Shown here piece after piece: positions 1 to 7,474 of a stretch of 45,910 nucleotides of DNA. The notes beneath the pieces are model-generated. The model was given only the letters and a program-made list of their open reading frames with translations, was not told the DNA's origin and searched no databases. The translations under genes and the position numbers were made by a program. Origin of the DNA: Acidobacteriota bacterium (lineage in GTDB: Bacteria > Acidobacteriota > Blastocatellia > Pyrinomonadales > Pyrinomonadaceae); contig JAFDVJ010000044.1 of the NCBI GenBank assembly GCA_018269075.1, forward strand, positions 1 through 45,910, written 5' to 3'. Position 1 is the first letter of the stretch. Each line of letters opens with the position of its first letter.

Positions 1-222
1 CGGCTCTGCGAACTGAACGTCGTCGAGCAGGTTCTGAACGTCGGCGAGACGACGATCGTGCAGGATGCGTGGGAGCGCGGCCAGCCGCTGCGCGTGCACG
101 GCTGGATCTACGATCTGCACGACGGGCTGATCACCGATCTCGAAGTCCATCTCGAAAATCGCGTCGCCACCAACGCGCTCCGCAAACGTTTTTTGTATAA
201 GGCGAATCAAAAGAAAGCGTAG
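1..222 (+). CDS. beta-carbonic anhydrase, C-terminal part
   Basis: The frame is open from the first base and stops at 220-222, giving the last 73 residues of a cytoplasmic zinc enzyme that interconverts CO2 and bicarbonate. The segments LCELNVVEQV, TIVQDAWERGQPL and VHGWIYDLHDGLI match the conserved C-terminal third of bacterial beta-class (Can/CynT-type) carbonic anhydrases. The Cys/His zinc ligands would lie upstream, outside the window, so activity cannot be judged. A short tail rich in Lys (NQKKA) ends the protein. A stem-loop terminator follows about 65 bases downstream. Confidence 0.9.
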   Translation, partial: RLCELNVVEQVLNVGETTIVQDAWERGQPLRVHGWIYDLHDGLITDLEVHLENRVATNALRKRFLYKANQKKA

Positions 223-285
223 GGATTTCGGATTGCGGATTGGTTTTTGGACGAGTGGGTTTTGGTTTTTAGCGGAATTGTTCGG

Positions 286-313
286 GGCTGCGGAAAGTTG
301 GCCGCAGCTTTTT
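286..313 (+). terminator. rho-independent terminator after carbonic anhydrase
   Basis: GCTGCGG (287-293) pairs with CCGCAGC (302-308) across an 8-base loop and is followed by a run of five T (309-313). The position, between the carbonic anhydrase stop and the next start at 341, fits an intrinsic terminator. A weak GGATTTC-type repeat lies just before it at about 224-250. Confidence 0.65.
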
Positions 314-340
314 AGGCGATGACGGTTTGAGAAAAATATT

Positions 341-2314
341 ATGACGAGAATACCTGTTTTAAGAGCTCTCTGTTTGCTGCTGCTGACGCTTGCGGTCGGC
401 CAGTCGTTTGTTTTCGGGCAGATGTCGCGCAAGCCGTCGCCTTCGAAAAACGGTCGCGAGGGAATGGTCGACGACAACGGCAAGCGGTATCTGAACACGA
501 TCCGCTCGGCGGCCGATTTCGACGCGATGGCCCGCGTCTACAACGCGAAAACGCCCTACGCGCTGCCGCACGCGATGTTCATCATCGACCGCAAGGACAA
601 CAACAAGGTCTATTTCGTCAATTCGAAAAAATACCGGTTTCATCAGGATTTCGCCAACGCGCTCTATCTCTCGCTCAAACGCGGCGAGGATTTTTTCAAG
701 GAAGTTTATATCAACGACAAGCGCCGTTTGATCGTCGGGACGATCGCGTGGCAGATCCCGGTCCAGAAATACACGTTCGAGTTTTGGGAAGGCGATCTGA
801 TCAAGACCGATCTGATCAAGCTGACCTACGACGCGATCAACAAGGCGTTTTTCAAAGAAGTCGCCTTCAAGCCGAACTCGATCCGGCAGGAGGACGAATC
901 GGCCGAGCTCAAGATCGCGAAGATCTCGGCCGACGAGATCTCGAAAAATCAGGAATATCTCGCGCTCAACACGGCCAAAACCGTCGGCCGGATCCACGTC
1001 ATCGACAAGCTCGACGACACGGTCGAGATCGGCTACAACGAGATCGTCGTCCTCAACGAGCTGCCGCTCGATCTGCCGCCGGTCGCCGGCATCATCGTCT
1101 CGAAGCCGTCGTCGCCGCTCTCGCACGTCAACCTGCTCGCCAAGGGCTGGAACGTCCCGAACGCCTACATCAAGAACGCCAACGAACTGTTCCGCAAATA
1201 CGACGGCAGCTGGTTCGTGCTCGAAACCAAGCTGACCGACTACAAGCTTGAACCGTGCAACACCAAGGAATGTCTGAACACGAGGCCGGAAATCACGCCG
1301 ATCTACAGCCGCGACAAGCTCAAATCGCCGCCGTCGGACCTGAACGTCAGAAAGCTCGCGCTGCTGCCCGAAATGCGCAAAAAAGACAGCATCAGCTACG
1401 GTTCGAAATCGGCGAATCTCGGCGAAGTCATCAGTCAGAACAAGACGAAAAGCTTTGACGTGCCCGAGGGTTTCGGCATCCCGTTCGTTTATTATAAAGA
1501 GTTTATGGAGTCGAACGGCTTTTTCGATATGTTCGAAGACCTCTACGCCGACAACGACTTCGTCCATAACCCGTCCGTCCGGCGGAAAAAGCTCGAAGAA
1601 TTCCGCGCGAAGATTCTGGCGGGCAAGTTCGACGATAAATTAAAGGCCGCGATCATCGAGAAATGGAAGACCGCGCTCGGCGGCAAGCCGATCTACGTCA
1701 GGAGCTCGTCGAACGCCGAGGACACCGGCAACTTCAGCGGCGCGGGGCTTTATTCGAGCGTCGAGAACGTCACCGAGGAAGACAGGATCGTCGAGGCGGT
1801 CAAGACCGTCTGGGCCTCGATCTGGAATTTCAAGGCCTACGAGGCGCGCGAGCGCAACTTCGTCGAGCATTCCGAGACCTATATGGCGGTGCTCGTCCAG
1901 ATCGGCGTCAGGATGGACAACGGCGGCGTGATGATCACCAAGGACCCGTACGACCGCGAAAACAAGGGCGCGGTCTATATCAGCGCGACGTGGGGCCATA
2001 ACGTCGGCGTGACGAGCGAGAAAAAATCGATTCCCGAACAGATCCTGTTCTCGCCGAAATCCAACTCCGTGCAGGTATTGACGCGGTCGGATCAGGAGAC
2101 GATGTTCGTCCCGGACGCAAACGGCGGGCTCAAGGAAGTGCCGTTCACCAACAAGCGGCGGGTCCTGAGCGACGCGGTCGCGCGCAGTCTCGTCAAGGTC
2201 GCCGGTCAGATCAAGAAGATGTTCGGCGGCGTCGAGCAGGACATCGAATGGGGAATTATGAACGGCCGGATCTACATCGTGCAGTCGCGGCCGTACATCG
2301 AAGCCAAAAAATAG
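341..2314 (+). CDS. exported glucan-water-dikinase-like protein (PEP/pyruvate-binding ATP-grasp), copy 1
   Basis: A 657-residue protein with a hydrophobic leader (residues about 8-27, ending near FGQ). The middle holds a swivelling phosphohistidine-type domain with SPLSHVNLLAKGWNVPNA around residues 260-280, like the LSHVSVRAR motif of alpha-glucan water dikinases. The C-terminal half is a PPDK_N-type ATP-binding domain: GSKSANLGE near 355, VRSSSNAEDTGNFSGAGLYSS near 455, VWASIWNFKAYEARERN, and the closing EQDIEWGIMNGRIYIVQSRPY. Domain order (His domain, then ATP domain) is that of glucan water dikinase rather than PEP synthase. Such enzymes move the ATP beta-phosphate through His to a glucan or other acceptor. 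The substrate here is unknown, and an exported location would be odd for an ATP-dependent enzyme. A paralogue of equal length follows directly. Confidence 0.8.
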   Translation: MTRIPVLRALCLLLLTLAVGQSFVFGQMSRKPSPSKNGREGMVDDNGKRYLNTIRSAADFDAMARVYNAKTPYALPHAMFIIDRKDNNKVYFVNSKKYRFHQDFANALYLSLKRGEDFFKEVYINDKRRLIVGTIAWQIPVQKYTFEFWEGDLIKTDLIKLTYDAINKAFFKEVAFKPNSIRQEDESAELKIAKISADEISKNQEYLALNTAKTVGRIHVIDKLDDTVEIGYNEIVVLNELPLDLPPVAGIIVSKPSSPLSHVNLLAKGWNVPNAYIKNANELFRKYDGSWFVLETKLTDYKLEPCNTKECLNTRPEITPIYSRDKLKSPPSDLNVRKLALLPEMRKKDSISYGSKSANLGEVISQNKTKSFDVPEGFGIPFVYYKEFMESNGFFDMFEDLYADNDFVHNPSVRRKKLEEFRAKILAGKFDDKLKAAIIEKWKTALGGKPIYVRSSSNAEDTGNFSGAGLYSSVENVTEEDRIVEAVKTVWASIWNFKAYEARERNFVEHSETYMAVLVQIGVRMDNGGVMITKDPYDRENKGAVYISATWGHNVGVTSEKKSIPEQILFSPKSNSVQVLTRSDQETMFVPDANGGLKEVPFTNKRRVLSDAVARSLVKVAGQIKKMFGGVEQDIEWGIMNGRIYIVQSRPYIEAKK

Positions 2315-2348
2315 CCGGCTTCGAAAAAAATCGCGAAATCGAGTCCGG

Positions 2349-2370
2349 CGGCGCGAACTGGTTCGCGCCG
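2349..2370. other. intergenic hairpin between the two dikinase paralogues
   Basis: CGGCGCGAA (2349-2357) and TTCGCGCCG (2362-2370) form a perfect 9-bp stem with the loop CTGG. No T-run follows, so it is not a typical intrinsic terminator. It lies 16 bases before the start of the second paralogue and could be an RNA-processing or partial attenuation site; that role is inference. Confidence 0.5.
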
Positions 2371-2385
2371 TTCGGTCTGAAACTT

Positions 2386-4359
2386 ATGAGCAATTTCCTG
2401 AAGCTGACGTGTTTGTCGATCCTGACGCTCGTGCTCGGCGGCGCGCCGGCCGCGGGCCAGCTGTCGCGCAAGCCGTCGCCGCTCAGCGAGCCGCCCGGCG
2501 TGATGAACAAAAAGCCGGACACGCAGCGGGACTCGCTGCCGCGGATCGAATCGCCGGCCGAATTCGACCTGATCGGGCGCGTCTATCATCAGGGCACGCC
2601 CTACGCGCTGCCGCACGTGATGTTCGTCATCGACCGCCGGGACGGCAACAAAATTTACTACGTCAATTCGCAGCTTTTCCGCTTTCACAAGGATTTTCTG
2701 TTTGCCAAACGGCTCGTCGCGTTCGGGACGGACATTTACAAGTCCGTCTACGCGACGGACGACCGGCGCTTTATCGTCGGCACGGTGGCGTGGCAGAAGC
2801 CGGTCGAAAAATGGACGTGGGAGCTCTGGGAAGGCGATCTCGCGAACGCCGGGCATCTCCGGATCGCCGACGAGACGATCAACCGGACTTTTTTCGAGAA
2901 GGTCTATTACAAGCCGAACTCGATCCGTCAGGAAGACGTCGCGGCGACCGTCGGCCTCGACCGCGTGACGCAGGACGAGCTCAACAAAAATCAGGAATAT
3001 CTCGCGCTCAACACGGGCAAAACCGTCGGCCGCGTGCATATCGTCGACAAGCTCGACGACACGGTCGAGATCGGCGACAACGAGATCATCATTTTGAAGG
3101 AGCTGCCGGTCAGCCTGCCGCCGGTCCGCGGGATCATCGTCGCCAAACCGTCGACGCCGCTCTCGCACATCAACATCCTCGCGAAGGGCTGGAACATCCC
3201 GAACGTCTATGTCAAAGACGCCGACAAACTGTACCGGGAATACGACACGTGGTGGGTCGAGATCGACGCGACGCTGACCGATTTCAGCATCAAGCCGATC
3301 AAAGATCCGAAGCCGATCGACAATTTTTGCCGGCAAAATCCCGATAAATGCCAGCAGCCGCGCGAAGCGCCGGCCGATCTGAAAGTCAAAACCCTGACGC
3401 CGCTCGGCCGGATGCGCAAAAAAGACAGTCTCGCGTTCGGCTCGAAATCGGCGAATCTCGGCGAGATGCTGTTCGCGAAAGCGCCCGGCTTCACCGTCCC
3501 GGACGGCTTTACCGTGCCGTTTTACTGGTACGCCAAATTTATGAGGGACAACGGGTTCGACAAGGTTATCGACGATCTGACGGACGACAACGACTTCGTC
3601 CACAACCCGCGCTACCGGCGGCAGAAGCTCGAAGAATTTCGCGCGAAAATTCAGAAAGGCGCTTTTGACGAAGGCCTGAAAAAAGAGATCGTCGCCAAAT
3701 GGAAAACGCAGCTCGGCGGAAAACCGGTCTTCGTCCGCAGCTCGTCGAATTCCGAGGATCTGCCGAATTTCTCGGGCGCGGGACTTTATTCGAGCGTGCC
3801 GAACGTGACGCAGGAAGACGCTTTGATCGAGGCCGTCAAAAAGGTCTGGGCGTCGCTCTGGAAGTTTGAGGCCTACGAGGCGCGCGTCCGCAACTACGTC
3901 GATCAGGATTCGGTCTATATGTCGGCGCTCATTCAGCTCGGCGTCGATATGGAAAAGGGCGGCGTGATGATCTCGAAAGACCCGTTCGACAAATTCAACA
4001 AAAACGCGGTCTATATCAGCGCCGTCTGCGGGCATAATTCGAAAATTCCGGACAACAACGGCATTCCGGAGCAGATTCTGTTCAATCCGCGGTCGAATTC
4101 GGTCGCGGTGATGACTCTTTCGCAGCAGGAAAATTCGCTCAAATTCGACGCCGGCGGCGGGCTCGTCGAGACGCCGGACACCTGCGTCAATAAACAGACG
4201 AAACGCGTCCTGACCGATCTGCAGGCGCGCGCGCTCGCGAAGATCGCGCTCGCGATCCGCCGCGTCTTCGGCGGCGACGTCGAACAGGACATCGAATGGG
4301 GGATTATGAACGGGCGCGTCTACATCGTGCAGGCGCGGCCGTATATCGAGAAAAATTAA
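2386..4359 (+). CDS. exported glucan-water-dikinase-like protein (PEP/pyruvate-binding ATP-grasp), copy 2
   Basis: A tandem paralogue of the gene at 341, again 657 residues if it starts at ATG 2386. The frame is open further upstream to 2248, but that would overlap the first gene and bury the leader. The chosen start gives a signal-like N-terminus (MSNFLKLTCLSILTLVLGG, cleavage near AAGQ). It shares the QLSRKPSP segment after the leader, the phosphohistidine-domain motif TPLSHINILAKGWNIPNV, GSKSANLGE, VRSSSNSEDLPNFSGAGLYSS and the ending EQDIEWGIMNGRVYIVQARPY. The two differ most in the linker around residues 320-350, where this copy has an extra Cys-containing stretch (NFCRQNPDKCQQP). Equal length and matching order argue for a recent local duplication with both copies kept intact. 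Confidence 0.8.
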   Translation: MSNFLKLTCLSILTLVLGGAPAAGQLSRKPSPLSEPPGVMNKKPDTQRDSLPRIESPAEFDLIGRVYHQGTPYALPHVMFVIDRRDGNKIYYVNSQLFRFHKDFLFAKRLVAFGTDIYKSVYATDDRRFIVGTVAWQKPVEKWTWELWEGDLANAGHLRIADETINRTFFEKVYYKPNSIRQEDVAATVGLDRVTQDELNKNQEYLALNTGKTVGRVHIVDKLDDTVEIGDNEIIILKELPVSLPPVRGIIVAKPSTPLSHINILAKGWNIPNVYVKDADKLYREYDTWWVEIDATLTDFSIKPIKDPKPIDNFCRQNPDKCQQPREAPADLKVKTLTPLGRMRKKDSLAFGSKSANLGEMLFAKAPGFTVPDGFTVPFYWYAKFMRDNGFDKVIDDLTDDNDFVHNPRYRRQKLEEFRAKIQKGAFDEGLKKEIVAKWKTQLGGKPVFVRSSSNSEDLPNFSGAGLYSSVPNVTQEDALIEAVKKVWASLWKFEAYEARVRNYVDQDSVYMSALIQLGVDMEKGGVMISKDPFDKFNKNAVYISAVCGHNSKIPDNNGIPEQILFNPRSNSVAVMTLSQQENSLKFDAGGGLVETPDTCVNKQTKRVLTDLQARALAKIALAIRRVFGGDVEQDIEWGIMNGRVYIVQARPYIEKN

Positions 4360-4381
4360 GGGAGATCTTCAAACAAACACT

Positions 4382-4933
4382 ATGAAAAAAATCGTAATTT
4401 TAAGTTTATCGGCATTGATTTTTTCGGCCTGCGGCGGTGCGGCGACGACCAACCAGCCGACGGGGGCCACGAACGCGAACGCGACGACCGCGCAGAGTAA
4501 CACGATGGTTTCGAGTCATTCGAAGGACAATCCGGCCGAGCTGCAGACGGCGCCGCGGTCGGACACGAAATCGAAATGGACGCAGGGCGGCAATCCGATC
4601 GACACGAGCAAGTTCGACACCGAAATCGCCGCCGCCGAAAAGGAATACAAGGCGAAGCCGAAGGAAGAGGGCACGAAAAAAGCGCTTGCGACGGCCTATG
4701 TCAACCGCGCGCTCGCGCTTACCGACGCCCGCCAGTACGCTTCGGCGCTCGGCGATTACCGACGCGCGCAGAAGCTCGATCCGACGAACGATGAAGCCAA
4801 TAAATGGATCGAGCAGATCGTCGGCATTTATTCGAGTATGAACAAGGAATACCCGAAAGAGGGCGAAGAACCGCCGCCGCTGCCGTTCAACAAGGACGCC
4901 GCGCCGGCCGCGAACACCACTCCGAAAAAGTAG
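4382..4933 (+). CDS. TPR-containing lipoprotein
   Basis: 183 residues with a lipoprotein signal: MKKIVILSLSALIFSACGG, lipobox FSAC with Cys17 as the probable lipidated residue. A Thr/Asn/Ala-rich linker follows (residues 20-60), then a helical region in which ALATAYVNRALALTDARQYA and SALGDYRRAQKLDPTNDEAN resemble two tetratricopeptide helices pairs. The C-terminus is Pro/Ala-rich and ends in Lys. It follows the second dikinase-like gene by 22 bases and may be co-transcribed with it. TPR units usually mediate protein contacts; the partner is unknown. Confidence 0.7.
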   Translation: MKKIVILSLSALIFSACGGAATTNQPTGATNANATTAQSNTMVSSHSKDNPAELQTAPRSDTKSKWTQGGNPIDTSKFDTEIAAAEKEYKAKPKEEGTKKALATAYVNRALALTDARQYASALGDYRRAQKLDPTNDEANKWIEQIVGIYSSMNKEYPKEGEEPPPLPFNKDAAPAANTTPKK

Positions 4934-4948
4934 CGAAGGAGGTTTAAT

Positions 4949-5347
4949 ATGAAAGCAAAATTATTGGTGATCGCGGTTTTCGCGCTGCTGCTGGCGGCCG
5001 CGGCGAGCGTTTCGGCGCAGCAGCGGATCGTTTTCAAACGCGGCGCGAAACAAACGGTCGTATCGGGAAATCTGCGCGGCTACCGGGACCGCAAGGTCTA
5101 TGTGATCCGCGTCCGGCGCGGGCAGACTTTGAGCACCGAACAGGTCGGAAGGATGAATTCGAATCATTACGTGACGGTTTCGATCAAGGCTCCGAACGGC
5201 GAATACGTCGGCGATTCCGACGCTTCGTGCAACAACCGCAAGGAAATCTCGCCGACGCGCGCCGGCGACTACCGGATCGAGGTCGTCGAATGTATGAAGG
5301 CCGACCGGTGGCGCGGCCGCTTCAGTCTTAAAGTCCGTGTCGACTGA
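4949..5347 (+). CDS. small exported beta-rich protein, PliG/PPC-like
   Basis: 132 residues with a clear signal peptide (MKAKLLVIAVFALLLAAAAS, cleavage near VSAQ). The start is decided by a perfect Shine-Dalgarno AAGGAGG at 4936-4942, six bases before ATG. The mature part (IVFKRGAKQTVVSGNLRGY, then YVIRVRRGQTLS, then a C-terminal GDYRIEV strand) follows the strand pattern of pre-peptidase C-terminal-like domains and of periplasmic g-type lysozyme inhibitors. It carries two cysteines (in DASCNN and VVECMK) that could form a disulphide. The family match is by eye only, so the function remains open. It sits 15 bases after the lipoprotein gene, so co-transcription is likely. Confidence 0.6.
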   Translation: MKAKLLVIAVFALLLAAAASVSAQQRIVFKRGAKQTVVSGNLRGYRDRKVYVIRVRRGQTLSTEQVGRMNSNHYVTVSIKAPNGEYVGDSDASCNNRKEISPTRAGDYRIEVVECMKADRWRGRFSLKVRVD

Positions 5348-5350
5348 TTG

Positions 5351-5435
5351 TTTTGAGTCCCGTTTTTTAACGTTTTTTTTCGAAAAGGTAAATCATCTTT
5401 CAACGAAAAAAGCCGCCTGAAGACGGGACTCAAAA
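5351..5435. repeat. long-range inverted repeat after the small exported gene
   Basis: TTTTGAGTCCCGT (5351-5363) is exactly complementary to ACGGGACTCAAAA (5423-5435). Inside, T-rich and A-rich tracts (about 5374-5382 and 5404-5411) can extend the pairing. It begins 4 bases after the stop codon and could act as a terminator or mRNA 3'-end stabiliser. The rest of the gap, up to efp at 5529, shows nothing more than AT-rich, promoter-like sequence. Confidence 0.6.
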
Positions 5436-5528
5436 CTTCTCTGCTAGACAAAATCGCCCCGTAAAAACTAAACTATCAATTTTGCAATCATAACAAATTT
5501 TTAGCATACGGAGATTTAGAAACAGTTT

Positions 5529-6092
5529 ATGGCAATTTCAGCAAACGAAATCAGAAAAGGAATGGTGATTCTTTTCGAGGGCACGCCCGTCAGGGTGATG
5601 GAATTCCGGCATCACACGCCCGGCAACCTGCGCGCGATGGTCCAGACGCGGCTCCGCAATCTTTTGACCGGCAACTCGTTCGAGCATCGCTTTCGCTCGG
5701 CCGATTCGCTCGAGGTCGTCCGGCTCGACCAGCAGAAGATGGAATATCTCTACTCGGACGGCTCGCATCATCATTTTATGAACTCGGAAACCTACGAGCA
5801 GGTCGCGCTGACCGACGACGAGCTCGGCGACGCCGCGCAGTGGCTGACCGAAGGCCTCAAGATCGACGTCGAATTTTACGAAGGCACGCCGATCGGCATC
5901 ACGCTGCCGCCGTCGATGGAACTGACGGTCGTCGAGACCGAGCCGGTTCTGAAAGGCGCGACCGCGTCGAACTCGAACAAGCCCGCCAAGCTCGAAAACG
6001 GCGTCACGCTCTACGTCCCGCCGTTCATCGTCGAAGGCGAAAAAATCCGCGTCAACCCGGCCGAAGCCCGCTATATGGAACGCGTCAAATAG
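5529..6092 (+). CDS. efp: translation elongation factor P
   Basis: 187 residues, the usual EF-P length, with all three beta-barrel domains. It binds between the ribosomal P and E sites and relieves stalling at consecutive prolines. Matches include the N-terminal [39 protein letters not shown] in the middle and the C-terminal domain ending EARYMERVK. The loop that reaches the peptidyl-transferase centre reads [16 protein letters not shown]. In E. coli the modified Lys34 follows PG directly and in other groups an Arg takes that place; here the residue is Asn33, with Arg two positions later and no gap in the alignment. The gene stands alone, before waaA and separated from it by a repeat hairpin. 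Confidence 0.97.
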   Translation: MAISANEIRKGMVILFEGTPVRVMEFRHHTPGNLRAMVQTRLRNLLTGNSFEHRFRSADSLEVVRLDQQKMEYLYSDGSHHHFMNSETYEQVALTDDELGDAAQWLTEGLKIDVEFYEGTPIGITLPPSMELTVVETEPVLKGATASNSNKPAKLENGVTLYVPPFIVEGEKIRVNPAEARYMERVK

Positions 6093-6105
6093 AGTAGCGA
6101 GTAAA

Positions 6106-6172
6106 GAGTGGAGAGTGGAGAGTTAAAAATCAATTCTTCGACTCTCCACTCTCCACTCTCCACTCTCCACTC
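6106..6172. repeat. heptamer hairpin, GAGTGGA/TCCACTC arms
   Basis: The left arm (6106-6123) has two and a half GAGTGGA units. After a 17-base spacer the right arm (6141-6172) has more than four copies of its complement. The left arm is fully complementary to part of the right arm, giving a stem of at least 18 bp whose right arm can slip in 7-base steps. It starts 13 bases after the efp stop and ends 3 bases before the waaA ATG, leaving no purine-rich ribosome-binding site there. Confidence 0.9.
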
Positions 6173-6175
6173 GCA

Positions 6176-7474
6176 ATGTACACGCTTTACAGTTTTCTTC
6201 TGACGGTCGGCTTCATTCTGATGACGCCGATTTTTTTGCTGAAACGCGAAAAATACGCGGCGGGCTTTCGGCAGCGGCTCGGGGTTCTGCCCGAGTTCGT
6301 GCCGGACGGACGCCGCGTCGTCTGGCTGCACTGCGTGTCGGTCGGCGAGACCAACGCCGCGCGGCCGCTCGTCGAAGAAATACTGAAAAGCTTTCCCGAC
6401 TGCCGGCTGATCGTCTCGACGACGACGCGAACCGGGCAGGAGCTCGCCCGCGAGATTTTCAAGGACAAGGCCGCCGCGGTTTTTTATTTCCCGTTCGATT
6501 TCAAATTCAGCGTCCGCCGCGCGCTCCGGCATTTTCGGCCGGCGGCGATCCTGCTTGTCGAGACCGAGATCTGGTTCAATTTTCTACGCGAGGCGAACAA
6601 GAGCGGGGCGCTGACGGCGATCGTCAACGGCCGGCTCTCCGAACGCTCGTGCCGCCGTTATTCCTACATCAAGAATTTCATCCGCCGCGTTCTGACCTAC
6701 GTCGATCTCGCGCTGATGCAGGGCAACGCCGACGCCAAACGGCTGATGGCGCTCGGCGCGCACCCGACGAAGGTCAAGGTGACCGGCAACATCAAGTTCG
6801 ACCAGAGCTTCGAACCGGGCGCGCTGACCGGGGCGCTCGGCGAGCGGTTCGGCATCACCCCGGAAGCGCCGCTGATCGTCGCGGCGAGCACGCACGCGCC
6901 CGAGGAGCGCCGGCTGCTCGAAGCCTTCAAGCTGCTCTGGAAAGATTCGCTCGAACGGCTGCCGCGCCTGCTGCTCGTGCCGCGGCACCCGGAACGCTTC
7001 GACGAGGTCGCCGGCCTCATCGCCGAGACCGGTTTCGAATGGGTCCGGCGCTCGGCCGCGGCTTCGGAAAAGGATCGGCGCGCCGAAATCATTTTGCTCG
7101 ATTCGATCGGCGAGCTGCGCGCGGTCTACCCGCTCGCCGAGATCGTCTTCGTCGGCGGCAGCCTGATCCCGCACGGCGGGCAGAGCATCCTCGAACCGGC
7201 CGTCGCCGGCAAGCCGATCGCGACCGGCTTTTACACGATGAACTTCGCGGCCGCGGTCCGTGAATTCTTAGAGCACGACGCCCTCATCCAACTGCCGGAA
7301 ACCGACGAACAATCGATCGCGGGCGAACTGGCGCGCGTTTTCACCGATCTTTTGAAAGACCCGGAAAAACGCGCCGCGCTGTCGCGAAACGCGCTCGACG
7401 TGATGCGCCGGAATCGCGGCGCGACCGCCCGGACGATCGAAAACCTGAAGCCGTTTCTGTCCCGAGCCGAATGA
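6176..7474 (+). CDS. waaA: 3-deoxy-D-manno-octulosonic acid (Kdo) transferase
   Basis: 432 residues, typical for WaaA/KdtA, the inner-membrane GT30 enzyme that moves Kdo from CMP-Kdo to lipid A precursor. The N-terminus is a membrane anchor (MYTLYSFLLTVGFILM), followed by the amphipathic RQRLG segment, then WLHCVSVGETNAARPL with the catalytic-site Glu, then STTTRTGQELA, VETEIWFNFL and NGRLSERS. The C-terminal Rossmann domain has VTGNIKFD, STHAPEERRLL, VPRHPERF, IVFVGGSLIPHGGQSILEPA and GKPIATG. The presence of waaA and lpxK implies a lipid A-containing outer membrane. The start abuts a repeat hairpin and has no visible Shine-Dalgarno. The next gene overlaps its stop by 4 bases. Confidence 0.95.
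   Translation: MYTLYSFLLTVGFILMTPIFLLKREKYAAGFRQRLGVLPEFVPDGRRVVWLHCVSVGETNAARPLVEEILKSFPDCRLIVSTTTRTGQELAREIFKDKAAAVFYFPFDFKFSVRRALRHFRPAAILLVETEIWFNFLREANKSGALTAIVNGRLSERSCRRYSYIKNFIRRVLTYVDLALMQGNADAKRLMALGAHPTKVKVTGNIKFDQSFEPGALTGALGERFGITPEAPLIVAASTHAPEERRLLEAFKLLWKDSLERLPRLLLVPRHPERFDEVAGLIAETGFEWVRRSAAASEKDRRAEIILLDSIGELRAVYPLAEIVFVGGSLIPHGGQSILEPAVAGKPIATGFYTMNFAAAVREFLEHDALIQLPETDEQSIAGELARVFTDLLKDPEKRAALSRNALDVMRRNRGATARTIENLKPFLSRAE

Noticed and set aside
359..1567. Long open frame on the minus strand opposite the first dikinase-like gene, and similar frames opposite 2272-4035, 14350-15888, 21151-22809, 28499-29776 and 32028-33977
   Set aside because: They are Arg/Asp/Val-rich mirror frames expected opposite GC-rich coding DNA, with no family motifs, and each lies within a well-supported gene.
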